Shown here: positions 1 to 6,912 of the stretch, piece by piece
How positions within the stretch are numbered: the first letter of the stretch is position 1
Layout of the letters: each line of letters starts with the position of its first letter
DNA from: Fen-1467 sp035519475
Lineage (GTDB): Bacteria; Verrucomicrobiota; Verrucomicrobiia; Opitutales; Opitutaceae
Assembly: GCA_035519475.1 (NCBI GenBank)
Contig: DATIWI010000173.1
Location: 1-13,382 of the forward strand
Length of the DNA stretch: 13,382 bases
Direction: 5' to 3'
Made by a program: the position numbers and the translations under genes
Notes under the pieces: model-generated
The model's input: the letters and a program-made list of their open reading frames with translations, nothing else
What the model was told of the DNA's origin: nothing
Databases searched by the model: none

Positions 1-486
1 CGGCCAGTACGGCCCGACGATCTCGTAATAAAAACGCCGGGCCTCGCGGTCGATCGCCTCGTCGCGCGCCTGGGTGATTCCATAGCTCCACACCGCGATG
101 ACGCCATCGGCCACCAGCACGCGCCGGACCTCGGCATAGAAGCGGCTGAGGTCGAACCAGTGGAGCGCCTGGGCCACGGTCACCAGGTCGACGGAATGGT
201 CCGGCAGGCCGGAGGCCTCCGCGGGCGCGACGCGCCAGGTCACGCGCGGATGCGGCGGCGCCTCCGCGATCTGCTCGGCGCTCGCGTCGGTGGCGGTGAC
301 GGCCGCGAAGCGCTCCGCGAGTTCGAGCGTCGCCTGCCCGCTGCCGCAGGCGCAGTCCCACACCCGCGCCGCCGGCGGCACCACGGTGCGCAGGAAATCG
401 AACAGCTCCCGCGGGTAGCGGGGCCGGTATTGCGCGTAGTTGGCCGCGACCACCGAGAAGTGATCTTTGAAGGAAGTCTGCGCCAT
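1..486 (-). CDS. Class I SAM-dependent methyltransferase, 3' end cut by window edge
   Basis: This is a methyltransferase of the UbiE/Methyltransf_11-like class, predicted to be cytosolic; the methyl acceptor cannot be told from the sequence. The visible 162 residues begin at the ATG complementary to 484-486 and stay open to base 1. An N-terminal segment with YRPRYP (residues 20-25) is typical of the group. The SAM-binding motif I is VWDCACGSGQ (42-51), a variant of the usual DxGxGxG. TATDAS (64-69) marks the acidic end of strand beta-2, and LPDHSVDLVTVAQALHWFD (94-112) is the motif seen at the substrate-facing end of the fold. The family usually has about 240-270 residues, so roughly 80-110 are missing. 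It is transcribed divergently from lexA. No clear Shine-Dalgarno precedes the ATG, and only a lone GAACA half-site (489-493) lies nearby, so SOS control is not supported. The family call is firm; the specific reaction is unknown. Confidence 0.88.
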   Translation of the reverse strand, partial: MAQTSFKDHFSVVAANYAQYRPRYPRELFDFLRTVVPPAARVWDCACGSGQATLELAERFAAVTATDASAEQIAEAPPHPRVTWRVAPAEASGLPDHSVDLVTVAQALHWFDLSRFYAEVRRVLVADGVIAVWSYGITQARDEAIDREARRFYYEIVGPYWP

Positions 487-567
487 CGGAACAACTTGTG
501 CGCCTAAGGTGCGCCGGGACCGGGGCGCGTCAAATCCGGCCGGAGGGAGGGGGAACCCGCCGGCCCC

Positions 568-605
568 GGCCCGAGCCTGTCGAATGGGCAAGCTCGGGCC
601 CTACA
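568..605. repeat. GC-rich inverted repeat with flanking TGTAG
   Basis: A perfect 9-bp stem pairs GGCCCGAGC (568-576) with GCTCGGGCC (592-600) around a 15-base loop. On the minus strand the stem is immediately preceded by TGTAG (complement of 601-605). A competing pairing, CCTGT (576-580) with ACAGG (603-607), is also possible. There is no T-tract on either side, so a Rho-independent terminator is unlikely. The TGTAG-plus-palindrome layout resembles the larger repeat at 3522-3583, which suggests a dispersed intergenic palindrome, but no second copy lies in this window. Confidence 0.45.
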
Positions 606-710
606 GGTTTCTGCGCTGTGGGAACGTCTTGCGCGTTCAAGGGAGGCGCCCGCGGTGTCGATGCATAAAGCCCGACCTACACAAACTGACCCGCCCCGGC
701 GACTCCGGGA

Positions 711-716
711 TTGACA
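711..716 (+). promoter_or_regulatory. Putative -35 hexamer of the lexA promoter
   Basis: TTGACA matches the sigma-70 -35 consensus exactly and ends three bases before the first LexA operator. A -10 box at the usual 16-18 base spacing would fall at about 733-740, inside the operators, where no good TATAAT-like hexamer is visible. LexA bound to the operators would cover the -10 region. If this -35 is used, transcription would start near 746-752, only a few bases before the lexA ATG. Confidence 0.5.
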
Positions 717-719
717 ACT

Positions 720-763
720 ACTGTTCTATGAACAGTGTTCAATGAACACTGTTCCATGAACAC
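720..763. promoter_or_regulatory. Triple LexA operator (SOS boxes) overlapping the lexA start codon
   Basis: Three copies of the 13-bp palindrome TGTTC-nAT-GAACA lie head to tail at 722-734, 736-748 and 750-762, each separated by one base, giving a 14-bp period. The first two extend to 15-bp perfect palindromes (721-735 and 735-749), and the middle one is the centre of a 25-bp perfect palindrome (730-754). The half-sites match those I recall for the Verrucomicrobia LexA box (TGTTC-N4-GAACA), but the spacer here is three bases, not four. The third copy contains the lexA ATG (756-758). The position next to a perfect -35 and upstream of lexA makes autoregulation very likely; the binding itself is inferred. 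Confidence 0.88.
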
Positions 764-1367
764 CTCCCTGACCGACCGGCAGCAGGAAGTCCTCAACTTC
801 CTCCACAGCTTTCAGGCGGCGCACGGGCATCCGCCGGCCACCCGCGAGATCCAGCGCCACTTCGGTTTTGCCAGCCAGAACGCCGCGATGAGCCACCTGC
901 GGGCCCTCGCGCGCAAGGGCATGGTCGAGCAACTCGGCGGCCGCGCCTGGGCCCTCAAGGCGGCCGAGGTGCAGACCTACCTCTTCGCCGTGCCCGTCTT
1001 CGGCACGATCCCGGCCGGCCTGCCCGCGGCCAACGAGCAGCTGGCGGACGAGGAGATCCAGGTGGACCTCACCGTCTTCGGCCTGCCCCGGACCGCGGAG
1101 GTCTTCGGGCTCCACGTGCGCGGCGATTCGATGGTCAACGCGCACATCGTCGACGGCGACGTGGCGCTCCTCCAGCGCAAGCCGCCCCGGCCGGGCCACA
1201 TCGTGGCCGCCCTGATCGACGGCGAGACGACCCTCAAGCGCCTGGTCCTTGAGCGCAAGCGGCCGGTGCTGCGGGCGGAAAACCCCCGCTACAAGGATCT
1301 CATCCCGACGGAGCGCCTCGAAATCCAGGGCGTCTGCATCGGGGTGATCGGCCGCGGCAAGCGCTGA
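756..1367 (+). CDS. lexA: LexA, SOS transcriptional repressor
   Basis: LexA represses SOS genes and is inactivated by RecA-stimulated self-cleavage after DNA damage. The 203-residue protein has the usual length and layout: a winged helix-turn-helix N-domain (about 5-68, including PATREIQRHFGFASQNAAMSHL) and a C-terminal S24 peptidase domain. The Ala87-Gly88 cleavage site sits in IPAGLP, the nucleophile is Ser125 in GDSM, and the general base is Lys161 in TTLKRL. I chose the ATG at 756 because its product begins MNTSLTDRQQ, the usual LexA N-terminus. An in-frame GTG at 735 would add seven residues encoded by operator DNA (MFNEHCS). No Shine-Dalgarno precedes ATG756, and the start lies inside the third operator, so the message may be leaderless or nearly so. 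It heads the lexA-imuA-imuB-dnaE2 cassette and lies 18 bp before imuA. Confidence 0.96.
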   Translation: MNTSLTDRQQEVLNFLHSFQAAHGHPPATREIQRHFGFASQNAAMSHLRALARKGMVEQLGGRAWALKAAEVQTYLFAVPVFGTIPAGLPAANEQLADEEIQVDLTVFGLPRTAEVFGLHVRGDSMVNAHIVDGDVALLQRKPPRPGHIVAALIDGETTLKRLVLERKRPVLRAENPRYKDLIPTERLEIQGVCIGVIGRGKR

Positions 1368-1385
1368 CCCGCATGCGTCCGACCC

Positions 1386-2039
1386 ATGGCCGACCACCCC
1401 GTCCCGCTGACCGCGCTGCGGCGGCTTCTTGCCGAGCGCTTTCCGACGGCGCCCCGACCGGCGGAGGGGGTGGTCGCGACCGGCGTGGCGGCGGTTGATG
1501 CGCAGCTGCCGGGGGGCATCCCGCGCGGCGGGCTGACGGAATTTGTCGCGGCGGCGCCCAGCAACGGGATGCAGTTGGTCCTGGGCGCGGTGCTGGCGGC
1601 GACCCGCGACTCGCAGGCGCGCGTCGGCTTGATCGACGCGGCGGACGCCTTCGACCCCGCCGGCCTGGCGGACGCCGCGGTGGGCCACCTCGTCTGGATC
1701 CGGTGCCGGGCGCTCGAGGACGCCTGGCGCACCGCCGACCTGCTGGTCCGCGATCCCAACTACGGCATGGTGATCCTCGATGTGCGCGACGTGGAATCGC
1801 GTTTGCTGAAGCGCGCGGCGGCCACGATCTGGTACCGGCTGCAGCGGGCCGCCGAGGAGTCACAGGTGGCGGTGCTCGTCCAGTCGGCGGCGCCCACGGT
1901 GCCCTGCGCCCGCAGCCGGCTGGTGTTCAAGGAGAGCTTCCCCCTCGCGGCGCTCACGCAAGCGCGCCCTGCCCTGCTCGCGCAGCTGGGGGTCGAGGGG
2001 CAGCGGCAGCGGACCGGGCGGATCCAGGAGGCGGTCTGA
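1386..2039 (+). CDS. imuA: ImuA-like RecA-fold protein of the mutasome
   Basis: This 217-residue protein occupies the imuA position between lexA and imuB. It has a RecA-like core: ATGVAAVDAQLPGGIPRGGL (31-50) matches the N-terminal 'G...LD..L.GG.P.G.LTE' pattern of RecA/ImuA/SulA-like proteins. The segment where a Walker A would lie reads AAAPSNGMQL (55-64) and lacks GKT/GKS, so ATP binding is doubtful. A Walker B-like strand, VILDVRD (129-135), and a late core strand, VAVLVQSA (161-168), follow. ImuA proteins of other bacteria assist ImuB and DnaE2 in damage-induced mutagenesis, probably by interacting with RecA or the polymerase; that role is inferred here from family and context. No obvious Shine-Dalgarno precedes ATG1386. 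Its stop codon overlaps the imuB start by one base (TGATG), implying translational coupling. Confidence 0.86.
   Translation: MADHPVPLTALRRLLAERFPTAPRPAEGVVATGVAAVDAQLPGGIPRGGLTEFVAAAPSNGMQLVLGAVLAATRDSQARVGLIDAADAFDPAGLADAAVGHLVWIRCRALEDAWRTADLLVRDPNYGMVILDVRDVESRLLKRAAATIWYRLQRAAEESQVAVLVQSAAPTVPCARSRLVFKESFPLAALTQARPALLAQLGVEGQRQRTGRIQEAV
2026..2031 (+). promoter_or_regulatory. Shine-Dalgarno of imuB
   Basis: AGGAGG is a perfect anti-16S match, seven bases before the ATG at 2039. It lies inside the 3' end of imuA. It fixes the imuB start and rules out the longer in-frame extension back into imuA (to about 1703). Confidence 0.85.
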
Positions 2040-3493
2040 TGTTTGCCGTCGTCGAGGCGCCCGATTTTCCGCTCCAGGCCCTGCGCCGGCTGGAGGCGGA
2101 GCTGGCGGACGCGCCGGCGGCGCTCTTGCGCGGCGAGGGCCGGCGGGCCGTGGTGGCGTGCGTCTCCCCGCCGGCCGCGCAAGCGGGGGTCGCGATCGGC
2201 ATGACCGCGGCCCAGGCTTTGGCGGAATGCCCGGGGCTGATCGTGCGCCCGCCGTCGCCCGCGGCCGAAGCCGAGGCCGGCGCGGTGCTGCTGGCCGTCT
2301 GCTGGCAGGCCTCGCCCCGCGTCGAAGCGACGGCCCCCGGCCTGTGCACGCTCGATCTGGCCGGGCGCGACCTGGCGCAGTTTCGCCGCGAACTTCCCGG
2401 ACTCCGCGCGCACTTGCAGGCGCACGGTCTGACCTGCCGGATGGGGGTCGCGGCCAATCCCCTCGTGGCGCGTTTCGCCGCCCATGAGGCGCGGCCCGAA
2501 CGCTGGGTGGACGCGGTGCGCCCTTTTCTCGCGCCACTGCCGATCGCACTGCTCGAGCCGACGCCGGAGGAGGAAGCCCTGCTGTCGACCCTGGGGCTGT
2601 CCACCCTGGGCGCGCTGGCCAAATTTCCCCGGGAGGCCGTGGCCCGGCGGCTGGGTCCGCGGGGCGACGAACTCTGGGCGCGCGCCGCCGGCGAATGGCC
2701 CCGGCCGATCCAGCCCGCGCCGCCTCCCACCCGGTTTGCCGCCGCGCGGGACCTCGAGCACGCAGTGGCAACCCTGGAGCCGCTCCTCTTCGTCCTGCGC
2801 CGCTTCCTGGAGCGCCTGGCGCTCGAACTCGGCCAAGCCAGCCTCGGCACCAACCGCCTCCGCCTCTGCCTCCGCCTCGAGGGCGGGAAGGAGCACGGGC
2901 GGGAGTTCTGCCTGCCCGACCCCACGGCGGATGCCGCCGTCCTGTTCCGGGTGATCGAGAACCACCTCGCCACCGTGCGCACCGATTCGCCCGTCGTGGG
3001 CGTGGAGCTGGAGGCGTTTCCGAGCCGGCGGCTCGAGCGGCAGGAAGGCCTCTTTGACGCGGGCCTGCGGGATCCGCCGGCCTTTTATGAGACGCTCGCC
3101 CGCGTGGCCGCGATCGTCGGCACCGGCCAGGTCGGCACGCCCCGGCGCGCGGACACCCACCGCCCCGACGCGGTCGCGCTGGTGACGCCGCCGGCCGCCG
3201 TGCCGCCCGCGACCGCGGTGCCGGGCGCGGAGCCGCGGGGGCTCCTGCTCCGCCGGTTCCGCCCACCGCGCCCCGCCCTCGTGGAGCTCAGGCACGGCGC
3301 GCCCAGCTTCGTGCAGGCCGAGGCGATCGCCGGCCCCATCGCCGGCACGCGGGGACCCTGGCGGTCTTCCGGCGACTGGTGGCAGCCGCCGGCGTGGGCG
3401 CGCGAAGAATGGGACATCGAACTCGCCCGCGGCGGTCTCTACCGCCTGCTGCACACTCCCGACGGCTGGTTTCTCGAGGGCGGCTACGACTAG
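2039..3493 (+). CDS. imuB: ImuB, catalytically inactive Y-family polymerase adaptor
   Basis: ImuB is the hub of the ImuA-ImuB-DnaE2 mutasome, linking the error-prone polymerase to the sliding clamp. The 484-residue product shows the Y-family frame: an N-terminal FAVVEAPDFPLQAL (2-15), the CRMGVAANPLVARFAA segment (133-148) typical of the palm, a helix-hairpin-helix region (about 186-206), and a little-finger-like domain (about 233-330). Two metal-ligand positions look lost: the first Asp aligns with Glu6, and the 'S.DE' motif reads TLDLA (104-108), keeping Asp106 but having Leu where Glu is needed. Catalysis is therefore unlikely. QEGLF (335-339) fits the beta-clamp-binding QxxLF motif. The C-terminal part (about 400-484, GPWRSSGDWW to WFLEGGYD) is the conserved tail of ImuB proteins. 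The ATG overlaps the imuA stop. dnaE2 follows after 138 bp. Confidence 0.93.
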   Translation: MFAVVEAPDFPLQALRRLEAELADAPAALLRGEGRRAVVACVSPPAAQAGVAIGMTAAQALAECPGLIVRPPSPAAEAEAGAVLLAVCWQASPRVEATAPGLCTLDLAGRDLAQFRRELPGLRAHLQAHGLTCRMGVAANPLVARFAAHEARPERWVDAVRPFLAPLPIALLEPTPEEEALLSTLGLSTLGALAKFPREAVARRLGPRGDELWARAAGEWPRPIQPAPPPTRFAAARDLEHAVATLEPLLFVLRRFLERLALELGQASLGTNRLRLCLRLEGGKEHGREFCLPDPTADAAVLFRVIENHLATVRTDSPVVGVELEAFPSRRLERQEGLFDAGLRDPPAFYETLARVAAIVGTGQVGTPRRADTHRPDAVALVTPPAAVPPATAVPGAEPRGLLLRRFRPPRPALVELRHGAPSFVQAEAIAGPIAGTRGPWRSSGDWWQPPAWAREEWDIELARGGLYRLLHTPDGWFLEGGYD

Positions 3494-3521
3494 GGCCTCT
3501 TCGATTTATATGGACGCATCA

Positions 3522-3583
3522 TGTAGCCGGGGTCGCCGACCCCGGTGCCTCGTCGACCACCGGCCTCAACGAGGCCGGCTACA
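3522..3583. repeat. Composite cruciform palindrome (REP-like element)
   Basis: An outer stem, TGTAG (3522-3526) with CTACA (3579-3583), encloses two perfect 8-bp hairpins with 3-base loops: CCGGGGTC-GCC-GACCCCGG (3527-3545) and CCGGCCTC-AAC-GAGGCCGG (3560-3578). A 14-base linker (3546-3559) joins them. Folded, it would form a three-way junction in RNA or a cruciform in DNA. The design is that of repetitive extragenic palindromes and related mobile intergenic repeats; copy number cannot be tested from one window. There is no T-tract, so it is not a typical terminator. It lies between imuB and dnaE2, which normally abut in this operon. Confidence 0.8.
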
Positions 3584-3618
3584 ATGCTCTGCGTGTCGAT
3601 CCAAATCTAAATTGCGCT

Positions 3619-3625
3619 AGGGCGG
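3619..3625 (+). promoter_or_regulatory. Likely Shine-Dalgarno of dnaE2
   Basis: AGGGCGG partly matches the anti-16S sequence and lies six bases before ATG3632. It supports this start, which also gives a protein beginning at the canonical PHP-domain N-terminus. No LexA operator was found in the preceding 138 bp. Confidence 0.5.
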
Positions 3626-3631
3626 TGCCCC

Positions 3632-6600
3632 ATGGACTACGTGGAACTTCACGCCCGCAGTGCGTTCAGCTTCCTGCGCGGGGGCTCCAGCCCGGAGGCG
3701 TTGATCGCCGAAGGCGCGCGCCTGAACCTGCCCGCCCTCGCGCTGTGCGACCGCAACGGCCTCTACGGCGCGGTGCGCAACTACACCGCGGCCAAGGAAG
3801 CCGGGCTGCGGGCCCTCGTCGGCGCCGAGGTCACCCTGGAGGACGGCGCGGTGATCCCGCTGCTCGTGGCCACGCGCGCAGGCTATCAAAACCTCTGCCA
3901 ACTGCTGACCGCGGCCAAACTCCGCGCGCCCAAGGGCGCCGCGGCCGCGACGTGGGACGAGCTGCGGCAATTCGGCGCCGGGTTGGTCGCCCTGACGGGG
4001 GACGAAGAGGGGCCCCTGCGGCGGGCCTGGCGCCGCGGCGACGCCGACGGCATGGAAGCCGCCGTGAAGAAATTCCGCGAGGCGTTCGGCCCCGACCGGG
4101 TTTTTGTCGAGGTGCAGCGCCACCTTTGCCGGGATGAGGATGTCGAGGAGGCCGCGCTGGTGGCGGTCGCCCGCGCGCACGGGCTGCCGCTGCTCGCCAC
4201 CAACGGCGTGCTCTACGCGACCCGCGAGGCGCGCAAAGTGGCGGATGTGTTCACCTGCCTCCGCCATCACCGGACCCTCGACCAGGCGGGCCGGCTGCTG
4301 GCGGTGAACGGAGAACGCCACCTGAAGAACGCCCCGGCGATGCAGGCGCTGTTCGCCGACCTGCCCGAGGCGGTCGCCAACACCGCCCGGCTGGCCGAAC
4401 GCCTGGAGTTCACCCTCGGGAATCTCGGCTACCGCTTCCCCGATTACCCGGTGCCGGCCGGGGAGACGATGGACTCCTTCCTGCGCAAGATGACGTATTT
4501 CGGGGCGCAGCAGCGCTACGGCAGCATTTCCCGGGAGGTGCGCCGGCAACTGGAGCGGGAGCTGGCGCTCATCGGCAAGCTCGGCTTCAGCGGCTATTTT
4601 CTCGTCGTGTGGGACCTGTGCTCGTTCTGCCGCGAGCGCGGCATCCTCGTCCAAGGCCGCGGCAGCGCGGCAAATTCCGCGGTGTGCTACGCGCTCGGCA
4701 TCACCGCGGTCGATCCGGTCGGCGGCAAGCTGCTCTTCGAGCGGTTCCTCAGCGAGGGCCGCACCGACTGGCCCGACATCGATCTCGATCTCCCCAGCCG
4801 CGAGCGCCGCGAACAGGTCATCCAGGAGGTCTACCGGCGGTACGGCCGGAGCGCGGCCATGACCGCCAACGTGATCACCTACCGGAGCCGCAACGCGATG
4901 CGGGAGACCGGCAAGGTGCTGGGATTCCCCGACGACGTGCTCGACCGCTACACGAGCCTGTTCGCCGGCGGCGATTATCCGCACACGCTCGAACTGGAGC
5001 AGCAGCTCCACCTCGCCGGCATCACCGCCGCCCACCCCCGGACCCCCGTGCTCATCGGACTCGTGCGGCAGATTCGCGGACTGCCGCGGCACCTCGGCCA
5101 GCATTCGGGCGGCATGGTGCTCTGCGCGGGAAGTCTCGACCGCATCGTCCCGCTCGAAAACGCCACCATGCCCGGGCGCGTGGTGATCGAGTGGGACAAA
5201 TCCGACTGCGAAGACATGGGCATCGTCAAAGTGGACCTGCTCGGGCTGGGGATGATGGCGGTCCTGGAGGAGAGCCTGGCCACCTGCCAGGACCGCGGCC
5301 GGCCGGTGGACTTGGCGCGGATTCCCAAGGATGACCCGGCCACCTTCGCCCTGCTCCAGCAGGCGGACACGGTCGGCGTCTTCCAGGTCGAGAGCCGGGC
5401 GCAGATGGCCACCCTGCCCCGGATGAAGCCCGAGACCTTCTACGACCTGGCGGTCGAGGTGGCGATCATCCGCCCCGGACCGATCCAGGGGAAGGCCGTG
5501 CATCCCTATCTGGAGCGGCGCGCGGGGCGGCAGGCGGTGACCTACCTCGACGAGCGCGCCCGGCCCATCCTCGAGCGCACCCTCGGCGTCGTGCTCTTTC
5601 AGGAGCAGATCCTGCGGCTGGCGATGGAGTTGGGCGGATTCTCCGCGGCGGAGGCGGACGAACTCCGCCGGGCGATCGGCTTCACGCGCTCGCCGGAGCG
5701 GCTGCAACGCATGGAGGTCAGGCTGCGCAGCGGCCTGCAGAAGAACGGCATGGCCGCCCCGGCGATCGAGGACACCGTCCATTCGCTCGCCACGTTCGCG
5801 CTCTACGGGTTTCCCGAGTCGCACGCAATTTCGTTCGCCCTGATCGCCTACGCCTCGGCCTACCTCAAGGTGCACCGGCCGGCGGAGTTCTACGCGGCGC
5901 TGCTCAACAACCAGCCGATGGGCTTCTACTCGCCGGCGACCATCGTTCAGGATGCCCGCCGGCATGGCGTCACCGTGCGGCCGGTGTGCGTGCAGGCCTC
6001 GCGCGACCGGGCGGCGGTCGAGGGCGACCGCGTCATCCGCGTGGGCTTCGCGTCCCTGCGGGGGCTGCGCGCGCCCAACATCGAACACCTGCTGGCGGAG
6101 CGGTCCCGCGCGCCTTTCGCCTCGGTGGAGGATTTCGTCCGGCGCACGCAATTCAGCGAACCCGAGCGGCGCCTGCTCGCATCGGCCGGGGCGCTCAACG
6201 CGCTCGCGGGCGACCGCCGCCATGCCCTCTGGGCGGTGGTGCGCAACGACCTGGCCGACGATCTCCTCGCCGGCGCGCTGGCCGAGGATCGATCGGGCGA
6301 CGCGCTGGCGCCCATGACCATGATGGAACGGGTGCGCGAGGATTATCAGACCACCGGCCTCACGACCGGCCATCACCCGATGCGCCTGCTCCGGGCGCAA
6401 TTCCCGGATCTCTGGCGCGCCGACGAATTGCCGCTGGCGGAGAACGGCGCCCGCATCCGCATCGGCGGCAGCGTCATCACCCGTCAGCGCCCCGGCACCG
6501 CCAAGGGCGTCGTGTTCGTGTCGCTCGAAGACGAAACCGGCATCGCCAATGCGATCGTCCGGCCGCCGCTGTTTGAGCGGCAGCGCCTGGTCATCACCCA

Positions 6601-6727
6601 GTATCCCGCCCTCATCATCGAGGGACGGGTGCAGGCCAAGGACGGCGTGATCCACGTGCTGGCGGAGAACTTCGTCCCGCTGCGCGCCGGCGAGCTGCCC
6701 GCGCAGGCTTCCCACGACTTCCATTGA
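3632..6727 (+). CDS. dnaE2: DnaE2 (ImuC), error-prone DNA polymerase III alpha subunit
   Basis: DnaE2 carries out translesion synthesis and damage-induced mutagenesis together with ImuA and ImuB. Its 1031 residues match the DnaE2 class, which is shorter than replicative DnaE1 (about 1160). The N-terminal PHP domain (about 1-200) begins YVELHARSAFSFLRGGS. The C-family catalytic core contains PDIDLD, with Asp382 and Asp384 matching the first two catalytic aspartates, and KVDLLGL, with Asp535 as the third, so the polymerase looks active. RGSAANSAVCYALGIT, HRPAEFYAALLNNQPMGFYSP and GFPESHAISFALIAYA are typical of the family. A C-terminal OB-fold spans about 938-1017 (IRIGGSVITRQRP, FVSLEDETG). 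The replicative C-terminal tau-binding extension is absent. It is the last gene of the cassette; with no operator of its own in view, it is probably expressed by read-through from the lexA promoter. Confidence 0.97.
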   Translation: MDYVELHARSAFSFLRGGSSPEALIAEGARLNLPALALCDRNGLYGAVRNYTAAKEAGLRALVGAEVTLEDGAVIPLLVATRAGYQNLCQLLTAAKLRAPKGAAAATWDELRQFGAGLVALTGDEEGPLRRAWRRGDADGMEAAVKKFREAFGPDRVFVEVQRHLCRDEDVEEAALVAVARAHGLPLLATNGVLYATREARKVADVFTCLRHHRTLDQAGRLLAVNGERHLKNAPAMQALFADLPEAVANTARLAERLEFTLGNLGYRFPDYPVPAGETMDSFLRKMTYFGAQQRYGSISREVRRQLERELALIGKLGFSGYFLVVWDLCSFCRERGILVQGRGSAANSAVCYALGITAVDPVGGKLLFERFLSEGRTDWPDIDLDLPSRERREQVIQEVYRRYGRSAAMTANVITYRSRNAMRETGKVLGFPDDVLDRYTSLFAGGDYPHTLELEQQLHLAGITAAHPRTPVLIGLVRQIRGLPRHLGQHSGGMVLCAGSLDRIVPLENATMPGRVVIEWDKSDCEDMGIVKVDLLGLGMMAVLEESLATCQDRGRPVDLARIPKDDPATFALLQQADTVGVFQVESRAQMATLPRMKPETFYDLAVEVAIIRPGPIQGKAVHPYLERRAGRQAVTYLDERARPILERTLGVVLFQEQILRLAMELGGFSAAEADELRRAIGFTRSPERLQRMEVRLRSGLQKNGMAAPAIEDTVHSLATFALYGFPESHAISFALIAYASAYLKVHRPAEFYAALLNNQPMGFYSPATIVQDARRHGVTVRPVCVQASRDRAAVEGDRVIRVGFASLRGLRAPNIEHLLAERSRAPFASVEDFVRRTQFSEPERRLLASAGALNALAGDRRHALWAVVRNDLADDLLAGALAEDRSGDALAPMTMMERVREDYQTTGLTTGHHPMRLLRAQFPDLWRADELPLAENGARIRIGGSVITRQRPGTAKGVVFVSLEDETGIANAIVRPPLFERQRLVITQYPALIIEGRVQAKDGVIHVLAENFVPLRAGELPAQASHDFH

Positions 6728-6738
6728 AAAACCCGCCA

Positions 6739-6753
6739 GCCGCCACCGGCGGC
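6739..6753 (+). terminator. Possible weak hairpin after dnaE2
   Basis: GCCGCC-ACC-GGCGGC forms a perfect 6-bp stem with a 3-base loop, twelve bases after the dnaE2 stop. No T-tract follows, so it is not a standard Rho-independent terminator; it may stabilise the 3' end or be a chance GC-rich palindrome. The rest of the 6728-6912 gap shows no convincing promoter hexamers for the peptidase gene. Confidence 0.25.
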
Positions 6754-6912
6754 CAGTGGAGGAAATCCGGCTTTCGCTTGTCATCCAAGTGGGCGACGCA
6801 CCCGCGGTTATCGCGCCGCGGCGAACTAAACAGATGTGTTACCATTTAGCCTTTGCCTCCTTGCACCCGCACAGCCAGATATGAACAACTGCTGCCGCCC
6901 TGCTGTCCCACC

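Larger units (their letters stand above)
487..755. other. Divergent intergenic region between methyltransferase and lexA
   Basis: This 269-base stretch holds no convincing gene. Its left half is GC-rich and contains the hairpin at 568-600; its right end carries the lexA promoter and operators. On the minus strand a TTGACG-like hexamer (complement of 528-533) could serve the methyltransferase, but no matching -10 is clear. An open frame runs through 467-745 on the plus strand; it lacks recognisable motifs and runs through the operators. Confidence 0.6.

Noticed and set aside
488..494. GAACA half-site near the methyltransferase start as a LexA operator
   Set aside because: No partner TGTTC lies at the right distance, so it is a single half-site expected by chance.
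467..745. A 92-codon plus-strand frame through the lexA upstream region
   Set aside because: It overlaps the methyltransferase start, the hairpin and the operators, and its product has no recognisable feature.
735..755. GTG735 as the lexA start
   Set aside because: The seven added residues are encoded by operator palindromes and do not match LexA N-termini; ATG756 gives the canonical beginning.
1703..2038. An imuB start upstream inside imuA
   Set aside because: The in-frame extension is a shadow of imuA; AGGAGG at 2026-2031 and the family N-terminus support ATG2039.
1760..3454. A 564-codon minus-strand frame opposite imuB
   Set aside because: It has the same GC-driven antisense character, while the plus strand encodes a clear ImuB with a strong ribosome-binding site.
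3522..3583. Composite palindrome as a Rho-independent terminator or CRISPR repeat
   Set aside because: No T-tract follows and no spaced copies exist; the nested symmetry fits a REP-like element better.
3617..6784. A 1055-codon open frame on the minus strand opposite dnaE2
   Set aside because: It mirrors the whole dnaE2 gene, has low-complexity Arg/Gly/His-rich content and no recognisable domain. Long antisense frames are expected in GC-rich genes because stop codons are scarce.
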